Under the pieces are notes generated by a model. It did no database searches. It saw only the letters and a program-made list of their open reading frames with translations, and was not told the DNA's origin. Below are positions 50,235 through 59,508 of a DNA stretch of 64,000 bases, in pieces; position 1 is the stretch's first letter, and every line of letters begins with the position of its first letter. The stretch covers positions 1-64,000 of the forward strand of contig JACOSV010000028.1 in the NCBI GenBank assembly GCA_016178725.1, written 5' to 3'. The position numbers were made by a program, and so were the translations under genes. This DNA is from Candidatus Eiseniibacteriota bacterium. Its GTDB lineage: Bacteria; Eisenbacteria; RBG-16-71-46.

Positions 50235-52400
50235 TCAGCGCAGCACGCTCACGAGGCTCGAGTAGTCGTCGGTCCACAGCGGGGCCGAGCGACGCCGGTG
50301 GGGCGGCCGCCAGCGCGGATCGCGGTCGAGCGCGGCGGCGTCGCTCGTCTGACGCGTGACCACCGCCCAGCAGGAGCCGACCCGACCCAGCGCGCGCTCG
50401 GCGTCGCTCGTCGCCGGATCCAGCCGCACCCGGCAGGCCAGCCCCGCGTCCTCGGCGAGCCGCGCCACCACCGGCTCGAGGTCGAAGTAGCGGTTGGAAA
50501 GATGGAGCGCCAGCACGCCGTGCGGCGCCAACCGGTCGAGGTAGACGCGAAACGCCTCGCGTGTGAGCAGGTGGACCGGAATGGCGTCCGAGCTGTAGGC
50601 GTCGAGCGTCAGGAGATCGAACCGGGTCGTGTCGGCGACGATCGAGAGCCGCGCGTCGCCGAGGCGGATACGAGTGGGCGCCGCGGCGCCCGTGAGGTAG
50701 CTGAAGTACGCCGTGTCCGATGCGATCCGCGCCACGGCGGGATCGATCTCGAAGTAGGTCCAGTCCTGCCCGGGTCGCGCATAGGCGCTGAGCCCCCCGG
50801 CGCCGAGACCCGCGACGCCGATGGTCCGCGCACGGGCGCCGAGGTCGCCGAAGATCTCGCCCGCGGGACCGAGGCGGTGATAGTAGCCGAGCGGCTCGCC
50901 GCGGCGCGCCGGATCGGTCCACTCGAGGCCGTGCACCGTCGTGCCGTGGACCAGCCGGTGCATGTCGCCGGCCGCACCGTGGATGATCTGCACACGGTGG
51001 ATGCCGAAGAAGCTGCGCTCGGCATGGAGCGTGTCGCCTCCGGAGCCGGTGGCGAGCGGGGTGATGAGGATCAGGCCGCCGACGGCGAGGCCGACGCGCG
51101 CCGGGCGCGCGCGCAAGGCGTAGAGCGGGAAGCAGAGCGCGCTGGTGAAGATCAGCATTTCGGCGCGGGCCCATGGATGACCGGCGGCGCGCACCGCGAA
51201 GAAGGCGGCGCCGGCGACCGCCGTGCACACGAGCGCGGTCAGCGCGTCGCGCAACAGGGTACCGGGGCGGTCGCGATCGGCGGCCGGCGCGAGGACGCAC
51301 GCGATGACGAGGGCGATCGGATACTCGGCCACCGAGCGGAAGACGAGGGGCGCGACCAGCGCGCAAAAGACGCCGCCGAGCGCGCCGCCCGTGGCGAGGC
51401 AGAGATAGAAGCCGGTGAGATGGGTGACGCCCGGCCGGTCGGCGGCCAGCTGTCCGTGGCAGACGAGCCCGGCGACGAACAGCGTCGCCAGGTGGATGCC
51501 CATGATGAACGGGAGCGGCTCGGTCGCGCTGCCGAGGGTGATGATCATCGTGCCGAGCACGAGTGCGCACAGGAGACGCGTCAGCACCGGCATGGGCACC
51601 AGCGATCGGCGCGAGAAGGTGACGATGAACGTGAGGAGATAGATGGCGAGCGGGATCACCCACAGCAGGGGCATGGCCACGATGTCCATCGAGAGATGCG
51701 TGGTGACGCCGAGCATGAGCGCGGAGGGCGCGAACGCGAGCGCGATCCAGCGCAGCATCCGCCCCCGGGTCGGGGCCGGCTCGGGCGGGTCGGCCGGCGC
51801 GGCCGGGCCCGGTGCGTCGCCGCGGCGCGACGTCCACGCGCACACCGCCACCAGTGCGATGAGCGCGACGTATCCCGCCGCCCACGTGCGCGACTGGCCG
51901 CTCAGCGTCGAGAACGGCTCGATCACGAACGGATACGCGAGCAGTCCGATCATGCTGCCGAGGTTGCTCGCGCCATAGAGGAAGTAGGGATCGCGCGCAT
52001 GGGCGTGCCCGCTCGCGGCGAACCACCGCTGGATCAGCGGACCGGTGGTCGCGACGAGGATGAACGGCGCGCCCACCGTGGTGGCCATCACCAGCAGCAG
52101 CCATGAGACCGGGCTCGCGCCCGGCGGCGGCACGCGGCTCGCCGCGATGTGGAGCGGCAGCAGAACGAGTGCCCCGGCCAGCAGGACGAGGTGGATCGGG
52201 CGCACCCGCGCCGGGGCACGGCCGAGGGCGTGCGCGTACCCGTATCCCGCGAGCAGGGCGGCCTGATAGAAGACCATCGCCGTGTTCCACACGGCCGGCG
52301 ATCCGCCGAGGCGCGGCAGCACCATGCGCGCGAACATCGGCTCGAGCGCAAGGAGGAGCGTCGCGGCGAGGAACAGCGTGACGGCGTGGAGGATCAGCAT
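50235..52400 (-). CDS. fused MFS/spermidine synthase-like membrane protein
   Basis: 721 residues. The first part (about 1-480) has roughly twelve helices, beginning FLAATLLLALEPMFARMVLPRLGGSPAVWNTAMVFYQAALLAGYGYAH, the signature of this fusion family. The C-terminal part (about 500-700) is a spermidine-synthase Rossmann domain: IGVAGLGAGGLSAYA, YFEIDPAVARIA, IRLGDARLSI, DLLTLDAYSSDAIPVHLLT. The catalytic context of true aminopropyl transferases is only partly kept, so polyamine synthesis is not assured. It stands between the dioxygenase (convergent) and the MpaB gene (same strand, 51 bases away). Confidence 0.87.
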   Translation of the reverse strand: MLILHAVTLFLAATLLLALEPMFARMVLPRLGGSPAVWNTAMVFYQAALLAGYGYAHALGRAPARVRPIHLVLLAGALVLLPLHIAASRVPPPGASPVSWLLLVMATTVGAPFILVATTGPLIQRWFAASGHAHARDPYFLYGASNLGSMIGLLAYPFVIEPFSTLSGQSRTWAAGYVALIALVAVCAWTSRRGDAPGPAAPADPPEPAPTRGRMLRWIALAFAPSALMLGVTTHLSMDIVAMPLLWVIPLAIYLLTFIVTFSRRSLVPMPVLTRLLCALVLGTMIITLGSATEPLPFIMGIHLATLFVAGLVCHGQLAADRPGVTHLTGFYLCLATGGALGGVFCALVAPLVFRSVAEYPIALVIACVLAPAADRDRPGTLLRDALTALVCTAVAGAAFFAVRAAGHPWARAEMLIFTSALCFPLYALRARPARVGLAVGGLILITPLATGSGGDTLHAERSFFGIHRVQIIHGAAGDMHRLVHGTTVHGLEWTDPARRGEPLGYYHRLGPAGEIFGDLGARARTIGVAGLGAGGLSAYARPGQDWTYFEIDPAVARIASDTAYFSYLTGAAAPTRIRLGDARLSIVADTTRFDLLTLDAYSSDAIPVHLLTREAFRVYLDRLAPHGVLALHLSNRYFDLEPVVARLAEDAGLACRVRLDPATSDAERALGRVGSCWAVVTRQTSDAAALDRDPRWRPPHRRRSAPLWTDDYSSLVSVLR

Positions 52401-52451
52401 GGCCCGTCTGTTGTCGGCCGGTGAGATGCGCGGCTGGAGGCGGCGCGTGGA

Positions 52452-53348
52452 TCAGCGCAGGGTCGTGTGGCCGGCCGGCTCGACCCGTGCGCGCCGCTCC
52501 GCATCGACCAGGCGCGGCGGCCCGAGCAATCCGATCTCGTAGCCGTCGGGATGCGTGCGGTTGGGGTCGTCGGTGAAGAAGTGCGGCGCGCGCCGCGGCG
52601 GCGTCCAACGCAGCAGCCGGCCGCGCATGCGCAGCGATCCGCGCAGCAGCGGGCGCGTGAGCGGCAGCGGCTTCGGGAACCCGAACGCCGCGATCATCGC
52701 GTCGTCGAGCAGCGCGTAGATCGAGTAGTGGACGATCGGCGCCGCGACGCGCGGGAACCACGAGGCGAACACGTCGCGCGTCGCGCCGCCGACGCCGCGA
52801 TTGGTCTCGGCGAAATCCATGTTGCGGCGCTCGTAGTCGGCGGACCACGCCTCGAACGCCTCGAGCGACGGCGGGATGTCGCCGATCTTCATCCGCCTGC
52901 CCACCTCGCGCCAGAAGCAGTAGAAGCCGGCGCGCTCCTGCGGGCACAGGCGGCGCCAGCCGAACGCGTCGATCCAGCGGATCGGCTCGAGGATGAAGGT
53001 CGAGAGCACGTAGAGGAAGTCGTCGTTGCGGATCGTGTAGTGACCGTGCGCCCAGTTGATGCGCTCGAGGGCCTCCTTGCCGCGCCCCGACTCGTAGCCC
53101 CACTCGCACATCTCGGCGATCAGGATCGCGGTGTCGTCGTAACGCTTCTGCGCGTGGTGATAGAACTCGCCGGTGCGATGGAGCAGGCCCGAGATGCTCG
53201 GGATGCAGTAGGTGCGATAGAGCGCGATCTCGAGCGCGCGCACCGAGTCCCACGGGAACTCGTAGCCGAACGCCAGGTGCATGATCCGCTGGTGATCGCG
53301 CTCGGGGTCGAGCCTGCGGATCTCGTTCAGGATGTCGAAGCGGTCCAT
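52452..53348 (-). CDS. MpaB/latex-clearing-type oxygenase (DUF2236)
   Basis: 298 residues. DPERDHQRIMHLAFGYEFPWDSVRALEIALYRTYCIPSISGLLHRTGEF, YDDTAILIAEMCEWGYESGRGKEALERINWAHGHYTIRNDDFLYVLSTFILEPIRW and the R-x-x-P-x-x-x-x-x-F region are conserved in this haem-b binding family. Members are ER-bound oxygenase MpaB and rubber oxygenase Lcp. The axial-type His and the R-x-H/N-W-x-H-x motifs are present. The oxidised substrate is unknown. It is monocistronic between the fused MFS gene and the lipoprotein-like gene. Confidence 0.85.
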   Translation of the reverse strand: MDRFDILNEIRRLDPERDHQRIMHLAFGYEFPWDSVRALEIALYRTYCIPSISGLLHRTGEFYHHAQKRYDDTAILIAEMCEWGYESGRGKEALERINWAHGHYTIRNDDFLYVLSTFILEPIRWIDAFGWRRLCPQERAGFYCFWREVGRRMKIGDIPPSLEAFEAWSADYERRNMDFAETNRGVGGATRDVFASWFPRVAAPIVHYSIYALLDDAMIAAFGFPKPLPLTRPLLRGSLRMRGRLLRWTPPRRAPHFFTDDPNRTHPDGYEIGLLGPPRLVDAERRARVEPAGHTTLR

Positions 53349-53376
53349 CGTGGTCCCTCCATCCGCGACGAAACGA

Positions 53377-53406
53377 TCGCCGCCGCGGATCGAACCGCGG
53401 CGGCGA
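53377..53406 (-). terminator. terminator-like hairpin after the Ig-like protein gene
   Basis: Perfect twelve-base arms (53377-53388 and 53395-53406) close a six-base loop 33 bases after the stop of the gene at 53439. On the minus strand TCGTTTCG follows, a short T-enriched tail, so intrinsic termination is plausible. Confidence 0.6.
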
Positions 53407-53438
53407 CGATCATCGCACAGGCGCGACGCGGCGCGCGG

Positions 53439-54077
53439 CTACGGCTTCACGCCCGACTGCGGCGTCGTGACCGTCTCGGCCTTCGGCCCGCCGAGGAACA
53501 CCCACACGCGGCGCCAGCGATCGCGGTCGTTGAACGCGGTCACCGAGAGCGCGACGCGCTCCTTGGTCTTGATCGGCATGCGGTACGTCGCGTGCCACGA
53601 ACCCGACGTCGAGTCGTACGCGAACGACTGCCGGTCGTGGAGACCGTCCCACAGCACCACCTGCCGCACGTCGCCGGTCGCGACCGCCGTCACCTCGACG
53701 CTCCGCCCCGGCTGCAACGTCGTGTCGGGCACCGACGCAGTCACGTCCGGACCCTGCGCTTCGCCCGATCCGATGAGGCCGACGCCGGCGGGATCGGGGC
53801 TCGCCGTCTGACTCGCGGCGACCGCCGGCGTGCGGGCGGGCACTGGAGCCGCGACGACGTGGCGGTCGCTGTTCTCGGCGACCTTGTCACCGGGGTGGTC
53901 GCCGCCGCAGCCGAACACGGCGAGCGTGACCGCCACCGGGACCGCGAGAAGGGCCAGCCCAAGGCCGACGGCCGACCGCATCACGCGCCGCGCCGCGCGC
54001 CGGCTCGCGCTCGACTCGGTGGAAGGTTCCGGCGCGCGCGAGGGCGCGCCTTGCGTGGACTGCTGGGTGGTGTTCAC
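53439..54077 (-). CDS. anchored protein with C-terminal Ig-like domain
   Basis: 212 residues from a GTG at 54077 after GGAGGGAGA. A Ser/Glu/Arg-rich cytosolic start (1-33) is followed by one hydrophobic segment (AVGLGLALLAVPVAVTLAVF) ending in a lipobox-like V-F-G-C at about 57. It is therefore either a lipoprotein or a single-pass protein. The outer part has a Pro/Ala linker and, at about 100-200, an Ig-like fold (VTASVPDTTLQPGRSVEVTAVATGDVRQVVLWDG, TYRMPIKTKERVALSVTAFNDRDRW). The role is unknown. It is divergent from the sensor operon and shares its regulatory gap. Confidence 0.65.
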   Translation of the reverse strand: MNTTQQSTQGAPSRAPEPSTESSASRRAARRVMRSAVGLGLALLAVPVAVTLAVFGCGGDHPGDKVAENSDRHVVAAPVPARTPAVAASQTASPDPAGVGLIGSGEAQGPDVTASVPDTTLQPGRSVEVTAVATGDVRQVVLWDGLHDRQSFAYDSTSGSWHATYRMPIKTKERVALSVTAFNDRDRWRRVWVFLGGPKAETVTTPQSGVKP

Positions 54078-54240
54078 GAGAGTCTCTCCCTCCGGCGATG
54101 GATCAGGTCCTGCCGTGCCGGCTCTGGCTGGACCGCCCCCGCCTCGGCATTCGAGGGGCTCGGGGCCGCGACGGCCTCACCGCCGCTGGAGGGTTGCTAT
54201 CTCAAGCCCCGTGCCGCCTGCTGTCCTCATTGCGCCGCAC

Positions 54241-54258
54241 AACGATAGGCGAATCGTT
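54241..54258. promoter_or_regulatory. inverted repeat, first of a pair
   Basis: AACGAT (54241-54246) and ATCGTT (54253-54258) form a perfect six-base dyad with a six-base spacer. It lies in the 301-base divergent gap that otherwise contains no gene, 22 bases before a second dyad. It is likely an operator, but the cognate regulator is unknown. Confidence 0.45.
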
Positions 54259-54280
54259 CACAGTTCCACCTTCATCGAAT

Positions 54281-54296
54281 GTGTCAGCCTTGACAC
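54281..54296. promoter_or_regulatory. palindrome overlapping a perfect -35 hexamer
   Basis: GTGTCA (54281-54286) and TGACAC (54291-54296) make a perfect 16-base dyad with a four-base spacer. It contains TTGACA (54290-54295), an exact sigma-70 -35 box for the rightward sensor operon. The -10 at the right distance (54313-54318) is poor. An operator over the -35 would suit repression or self-control of the operon. Confidence 0.55.
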
Positions 54297-54378
54297 GGAA
54301 CCGTGGGCGACCCAACCTCGGCCTGTCCCGCAACCGGAGGTCGACCATCACGAGCACCATCGTCCACGGACGGACACG

Positions 54379-55470
54379 ATGAGCGCGGCACGGATACGCC
54401 TCTCCCTCACCTCGGCCGTCATCGCGGGCGCGCTCATCGTGGGGTCGCCGGCGGGGATCGCCGCGAAATCGGATGCGTCTGCCGCGCGCGTCATCTGGGT
54501 GCGCGGCGATCGCGTCTACATCGCCGCGCCGGATTCGGCCACGCTCGATCCGGGCCAGCACGTCGATCTGCTGGATCACGGCCGCGCGATCGCGGGCGCC
54601 GAGGTCGAGCGCCGGCTCGACGCCGCGATCGTCGTAACGCGGGTCACGTCCGGCTCGCTCGATCGCGTCAAGCACGTCGATCGGCTCGACGTGCGCGTCG
54701 CGCCGGCGATCGCGCCCGCGCCGCCCGCGCGACTCCGCGTCGGCATTCCCAACGCGCGCGCGAACCCGCTGTTCAGGTGCGAGCCGGGGACGGCCGGCAT
54801 GCATGCACGGTATCGGCGGCTCGAAGGCGCGGCGGAACGCTGGGTGCGCGGCGCGGATGGAACGAAGGCATCGCCCGAGACGCTCACGCTTGCGCGCTTC
54901 ATCGAGGCGGCCGACGAGGAGATCGCGCTCGAGCGCGGCGAGATCGACATCGCGGTGTTCTGGCCGGGCGAGCTCTCGAGCCACATGCGGAACGACCCGC
55001 GCTGGCGCGACGCGCTCTCGGGCTCGCGCTCGGGCGTGATCGCGGCGATCGCGGCGCCCGCATCGGCCGAGCCGCCGCTCCTTCCCGACTCACTGCGGAT
55101 CGCGGCGCTCAACCGGCAGGTCTTCCACAGCGACCTCGCGATGATCCGACGGCCGCCGCCGGGCGATTCGGCCGGCGTGGTTCCGGCCGCCGTGCGGTGG
55201 GTGTTCGATCCGTCCATGCCCGGACACGCGGCGCTCGATCGCGCGATCGGCACGAGTGAGGCGAGCGGCGGCAGTGTCGTGCGCCTGGGGTTCGTGGACG
55301 CCGCCGCCGGCGGACTCGATCCCAGCGCCGGCGTCGTCCCGTTGCTGGCGATGCGCTGTCCGGTCGTCTGCGCGCCGCACGTGCGTGACTGGGCGGCCAC
55401 GGTCGGCGGCGACTGGTTCGCGACGTTCACCGAGTGCGCGCGCGCCGCGCCGCCGGGCGGGCGCCCATGA
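54379..55470 (+). CDS. periplasmic binding-protein-like partner of a two-component system
   Basis: 363 residues from the ATG at 54379. A signal peptide (TSAVIAGALIVGSPAGIAA) leads to a small SH3-like beta domain (ARVIWVRGDRVYIAAPDSATLDPGQHVDLLD, about 35-112), then a segment beginning LRVGIPNARANPLFRC that resembles a periplasmic solute-binding lobe. That segment includes FIEAADEEIALERGEIDIAVFWPGELSSHMR and VGGDWFATFTECA. The final codons overlap the histidine kinase start (ATGA at 55467-55470). The family is not recognised with certainty. Coupling suggests it senses a ligand for the kinase. Confidence 0.65.
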   Translation: MSAARIRLSLTSAVIAGALIVGSPAGIAAKSDASAARVIWVRGDRVYIAAPDSATLDPGQHVDLLDHGRAIAGAEVERRLDAAIVVTRVTSGSLDRVKHVDRLDVRVAPAIAPAPPARLRVGIPNARANPLFRCEPGTAGMHARYRRLEGAAERWVRGADGTKASPETLTLARFIEAADEEIALERGEIDIAVFWPGELSSHMRNDPRWRDALSGSRSGVIAAIAAPASAEPPLLPDSLRIAALNRQVFHSDLAMIRRPPPGDSAGVVPAAVRWVFDPSMPGHAALDRAIGTSEASGGSVVRLGFVDAAAGGLDPSAGVVPLLAMRCPVVCAPHVRDWAATVGGDWFATFTECARAAPPGGRP

Positions 55471-57143
55471 TGCGCTCGCTGCGCGCCCGGCTCACGCTGG
55501 CGTTCGCGCTCATCGCCGTCGTCCCGCTCGCGATCGCGATGGCGGTGCTCGCGCAGCGCATCCGCGCCTCGGTGCGCACCGAGGCGGCCGACCGTCTCGC
55601 GACGACCGCGACGCTGCTCGAAGCCCGGCTCGAGGAGGCGAACGCGCGCACCCGGGAGCGGCTCGCGCTGCTCGCCGCTGACCCCTCGCTCAAGCGTCTC
55701 GTGCTCGTGGACCCGGGCCAGAGCTCCGACGCGGCCGAAGCGCTCGCCGAGCGCCGCTTCCTGCTCGGTCTCGATCTCCTGATGGTGACCGACACGAGCG
55801 GGCGCGTGATCGCCGACGCGGCCGCGGCGCCGCGGGCGGATGCCTCGGCGTGGCCCGCGAGCGCGATCGCTCCGGTGCGCGGCGCGGGCTCGGCGATCGT
55901 GCCTGCGATCGGGCGCCTCGCCCTCGTCTCGCTCGCGAGCGTCCCCGTGCGCTATCAGGGCGGCGTCGCAGCGCTGCTGGTCGCCGGTGCGGCGCTCGAC
56001 AGCTCCCGGCTCGCGGATCTCGCGCGCTCGAGCGGCATCGCGCTCCGGCTGCGGGACGGCGCGGGCGTCGTGATCGCCGACACGCGGACCTCGGGCGCCG
56101 GAACGATCGACCGCGACGTGGCGCTCGCGCTCGGGCCCCCGCCGCACGCGACGCTCACGGCGTTCGCCTCGACCGCGGTCGCCGATCGCGCCGTCGCGGC
56201 CCTCGGCCTCGCGACTCTTGCGCTCGGCGGCCTCGGGCTCGTGATCGCGGTCGTGCTCGCGGCGCTCGCCTCACGGCAGATCTCGCGCCCGATCGAACGC
56301 CTCGCCGGGTTCTCGGAGCGCATCGCCGCCGGCGCGTGGGACGAGCCGCTGGCGCTCGCCAGCGTGCGCGAGATCGAGACGCTGGTCGGGGCGCTCGACC
56401 GCATGCGGCGCGACCTCGGCGCCTATCGCGACCGGCTGCGCGTCACCGAGCGCCACGCGGCGTGGAGCCAGATGGCGCGGCAGGTCGCACACGAGGTCGC
56501 GAACCCGCTGACGCCGATCGCCGTGTCGGTGGCCGACCTCAAGCGCAGCTACGACGAGCAGAGGCCCGACTTCCCGGAGATCCTCGATCAGGCCTCGCGC
56601 ACGATCGCTGACGAGGTGCAGTCGCTGCGCCGTCTGCTGCGCGCGTTCTCGGAGCTCGGTCGCATGCCCGAGCCGCGGCCCGAGCGCTGCGATCTCGCGG
56701 CGCTCGTCGCCGACCTCGGCGCGCTCTACGGCGGCGACGTCGCCGCCGGGCGGCTGGCGCTCGGCGCCGTGCCCGCGGAGCTCGCGATCGTCACCGACGG
56801 CGGCCTGTTGCGGCAGGCGCTGGTCAACCTGATCCAGAACGGGCTGGAAGCCGACGACGTCACGCGCGTCGCCGTCCACGTCGCACGACGCCCGGGCGCG
56901 GTCGAGATCGCGGTCTCCGACGACGGCGCCGGGATCGACGCCGAGCGGCGGGCGCGGATCTTCACCCCGGGGTTCACGACCAAGGCGCGCGGCAGCGGCC
57001 TCGGCCTCACGATCGTCGAGCGCATCGTCCACGATCTCGGCGGCACGATCGTCCTCGATCCCGCCGCGGCCGACGGGCGCGGCGCCGCGTTCCGCATCCA
57101 CCTCCCTCTCACCGCACAGGACTCTGCATGCCCAGCCTGCTGA
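55467..57143 (+). CDS. NtrY-like sensor histidine kinase
   Basis: 558 residues. A membrane helix (about 9-29) and a second (about 244-268) flank a periplasmic sensor domain of some 210 residues; a HAMP linker follows (SRQISRPIERLAGFSERIAAGAWDE). The phosphoacceptor H342 lies in QMARQVAHEVANPLTPIAVSVADL, the NtrY pattern. The ATPase has VNLIQNGLEA (N-box), DDGAGID (G1) and GSGLGLTI (G2). It phosphorylates the sigma54 regulator encoded next, whose ATG is inside its last codons. Confidence 0.93.
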   Translation: MMRSLRARLTLAFALIAVVPLAIAMAVLAQRIRASVRTEAADRLATTATLLEARLEEANARTRERLALLAADPSLKRLVLVDPGQSSDAAEALAERRFLLGLDLLMVTDTSGRVIADAAAAPRADASAWPASAIAPVRGAGSAIVPAIGRLALVSLASVPVRYQGGVAALLVAGAALDSSRLADLARSSGIALRLRDGAGVVIADTRTSGAGTIDRDVALALGPPPHATLTAFASTAVADRAVAALGLATLALGGLGLVIAVVLAALASRQISRPIERLAGFSERIAAGAWDEPLALASVREIETLVGALDRMRRDLGAYRDRLRVTERHAAWSQMARQVAHEVANPLTPIAVSVADLKRSYDEQRPDFPEILDQASRTIADEVQSLRRLLRAFSELGRMPEPRPERCDLAALVADLGALYGGDVAAGRLALGAVPAELAIVTDGGLLRQALVNLIQNGLEADDVTRVAVHVARRPGAVEIAVSDDGAGIDAERRARIFTPGFTTKARGSGLGLTIVERIVHDLGGTIVLDPAAADGRGAAFRIHLPLTAQDSACPAC

Positions 57144-58468
57144 TCGTCGACGACGAACCCAACATCCGCGCGAGCCTCGAGGGCGCGCTCGGCCGCGAGG
57201 GATACGCGGTGGAGTCGGCGGCTTCGCCGGCCGAGGCGCGCACGCGGCTCCGCGAGGCGTTCGACGTCGTGCTGCTCGACATCCGCTTCCCCGGTGCGAG
57301 CGGCATGGATCTGCTCGCCGAGATCGCCGCCGCGGCGCCCGAGACGGTGGTGATCATGATGTCGGGTCACGCGACGCTCGAGGACGCGGTGCGCGCGACG
57401 CGGCTAGGCGCCTTCGATGTGCTCGAGAAGCCCGTCGCGCTCGAGCGCCTGCTCGTGCTGCTGCGGAACGCCACGGCGGCGCGCGCGTTGCGTGCCGAGA
57501 ACCGCCGCCTGCGCCCGGCGGCCGCGGCGCTGGTCGGGCGCTCGCCGGCGGTCGCGCGGCTCCTGCGCGAGATCGCGCTCGCCGGACCGTCGGGCTCGCG
57601 CGTTCTGATCCGCGGCGAGCACGGGACCGGCAAGGAGCTGGTCGCCCGCGCGCTGCACGCGACGAGCCCGCGCCGCGAGATGCCGTTCGTCGCCGTCAAT
57701 TGCTCGGCGATCCCCGACGAGCTGTTCGAATCGGAGCTGTTCGGCCACGAGCGCGGCGCGTTCACCGGCGCGACGCAGGCCCGGCGCGGGCGCTTCGAGG
57801 AGGCGAGCGGCGGCACGCTGTTCCTCGACGAGGTCGGCGACCTGACGCCGCGCGCCCAGACCAAGCTGCTACGGGTGTTGCAGGAGGGCGAGCTGCAGCG
57901 CGTTGGAGGCAGCCGCGCGATCCGCGTCGACGCGCGCGTGATCGCCGCCACCAACCGCGACCTCGAGCGGGTGATCGCGGACGGCGGCTTCCGCGAGGAT
58001 CTCTACTTCCGGCTCGCGGTGATCCCGATCGTCGTGCCGCCGCTGCGCGAGCGGAGCGACGACGTGCCGCTGCTCGTGGACCACTTCGCCGCGGAGATCG
58101 CGGCGGGCGCGCCGCCACGCGCGTTCCGGCCCGAAGCGAAGGATGTGCTGCGCGCGCACCCGTTCCCCGGCAACGTGCGCGAGCTGCGCAATCTGGTCGA
58201 GCGGCTCGTGATCATGAACCCCGGCGTCGCGATCGGCGCGGCCGAGGTGCGGGCCGTGCTGCCCGACATCACGGTGACTCCGGAGCGCGGCGACCCGGCG
58301 CGGCTCGCCGATGCGGTGCGCGCGTTCGAACGGCGGCAGATCGAGGCCGCGCTCGCGGCCGAGGGGAACAACATGACGCGCGCGGCGGCGCGCCTTGGCC
58401 TCGAGCGCAGTCATCTCTACAAGAAGATGAAGCAACTCGGGTGCGCCGCCCCCGCGGACGGCGGATGA
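57128..58468 (+). CDS. NtrC-family sigma54-dependent response regulator
   Basis: 446 residues. The receiver domain (1-115) has VDDE, the phosphoacceptor D51 in VVLLDIRFPG, MMSGHA and the K101 of LEKPV. The AAA+ domain (about 136-370) has GEHGTGKE (Walker A), GAFTGA (210-215, sigma54 contact), GGTLFLDEVGDL (Walker B) and ATNRDLE. The C-terminal Fis-type helix-turn-helix is NNMTRAAARLGLERSHLYKKMKQLG. It activates sigma54 promoters when phosphorylated. The start overlaps the kinase gene by 16 bases; targets are not visible in the window. Confidence 0.95.
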   Translation: MPSLLIVDDEPNIRASLEGALGREGYAVESAASPAEARTRLREAFDVVLLDIRFPGASGMDLLAEIAAAAPETVVIMMSGHATLEDAVRATRLGAFDVLEKPVALERLLVLLRNATAARALRAENRRLRPAAAALVGRSPAVARLLREIALAGPSGSRVLIRGEHGTGKELVARALHATSPRREMPFVAVNCSAIPDELFESELFGHERGAFTGATQARRGRFEEASGGTLFLDEVGDLTPRAQTKLLRVLQEGELQRVGGSRAIRVDARVIAATNRDLERVIADGGFREDLYFRLAVIPIVVPPLRERSDDVPLLVDHFAAEIAAGAPPRAFRPEAKDVLRAHPFPGNVRELRNLVERLVIMNPGVAIGAAEVRAVLPDITVTPERGDPARLADAVRAFERRQIEAALAAEGNNMTRAAARLGLERSHLYKKMKQLGCAAPADGG

Positions 58469-58487
58469 GACGCCGCGTCACGCGCGA

Positions 58488-59411
58488 TCAGCCGAACAGG
58501 TTGCGCAGGACGAACCAGAGGTTGGCGGGACGTTCGGCGAGCCGGCGCATGTACCAGGGGAACCACGCCGAGCCGTAGGAGATCAGCACCATGACGCGCC
58601 GGCCCTCGCCGACCAGCCGAAGCTGCTCCTCGCGCTGGATCCCGTAGAGCATGTGGATCTCGTACGCACCCGGGGCGAGCTCTCGCTCCCCGGCCCACTC
58701 GATCAGCGACGCGATGATCCGCCGGTCGTGAGTGCCGAGGATCTCGCGCGGGCCGCCGGCCGCCGCGGCGCTCTCGAGCAGGCGGTGCGCGAGACGCTCG
58801 TAGGCGCGGTCGACGTCGCCCTTGTCCGGGTAGGCGATCGCGGCCGGCTCGGCGTACGCGCCCTTGACGAGCCGGATCATCGGCCGGAGCGGGAGGAGCG
58901 CCTCGAGATCCTGATCCGAGCTCCGGAGATACGACTGTAGCGCGAGGCCGACGTTCTCGTGCTGCGCGCGCACACGCCCGAACATGTCGAGCGTCCGCCG
59001 CGTGTAGGCGCTCGACTCCATGTCCACCCACAGATCCTGACCGTGACCGGCCGCGGCCCGGACGAGGCGGACGAGGTTCGCCTCGGCCATCGCCGGATCG
59101 AGATCGAGGCCGAGGTGCGTGAGCTTGACCGAGACCTCGGCGTCGAGCCGCCGCGCGGCGATCGCCTCCATGACGTCGAGGTAGTGGCGCACCACGCCCT
59201 CGGCCTCCGAGGCGTTCTCGAGGTTCTCGCCGAGCAGCGTCAGCACGGCGCCGATCTTTCGACCGTTGAGCTCCGCCGTCGCGGCGAGCGCCGACGCCAC
59301 GTCCTCGCCGGGCATGAGGCGCGAGACCGCGCGCCGGACGAAGCCGAGGCGCGGCAGGCGCCGGGAGAGCCAGGGATTCTCCGACGCCCACAGCAGCATC
59401 CCACGCAGCAT
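58488..59411 (-). CDS. proline dehydrogenase
   Basis: 307 residues from the ATG at 59411 after GGAGGGGA. It is the monofunctional, short PRODH barrel: LTLLGENLENASEAEGVVRHYLDVMEAI, EVSVKLTHLGLDLD, LWVDMESSAYTRRTLDMF, VGLALQSYLRSSDQDLEALLP, IRLVKGAYAEPAAIAYPDKGDVDRAYERL, ILGTHDRRII and EIHMLYGIQREEQLRL. FAD-dependent oxidation of proline to pyrroline-5-carboxylate feeds electrons to quinone. No P5C dehydrogenase is adjacent. It converges with the response-regulator gene, 19 bases apart. Confidence 0.92.
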   Translation of the reverse strand: MLRGMLLWASENPWLSRRLPRLGFVRRAVSRLMPGEDVASALAATAELNGRKIGAVLTLLGENLENASEAEGVVRHYLDVMEAIAARRLDAEVSVKLTHLGLDLDPAMAEANLVRLVRAAAGHGQDLWVDMESSAYTRRTLDMFGRVRAQHENVGLALQSYLRSSDQDLEALLPLRPMIRLVKGAYAEPAAIAYPDKGDVDRAYERLAHRLLESAAAAGGPREILGTHDRRIIASLIEWAGERELAPGAYEIHMLYGIQREEQLRLVGEGRRVMVLISYGSAWFPWYMRRLAERPANLWFVLRNLFG

Positions 59412-59508
59412 CCCGTCCCCTCCGCTGGTTCCGACGTCGGAAACGCGGGGCACACTATCACGGCGGCGGAGCACGCGCCGCGTCCGACTCGCGTACCATG
59501 CCACGCGC

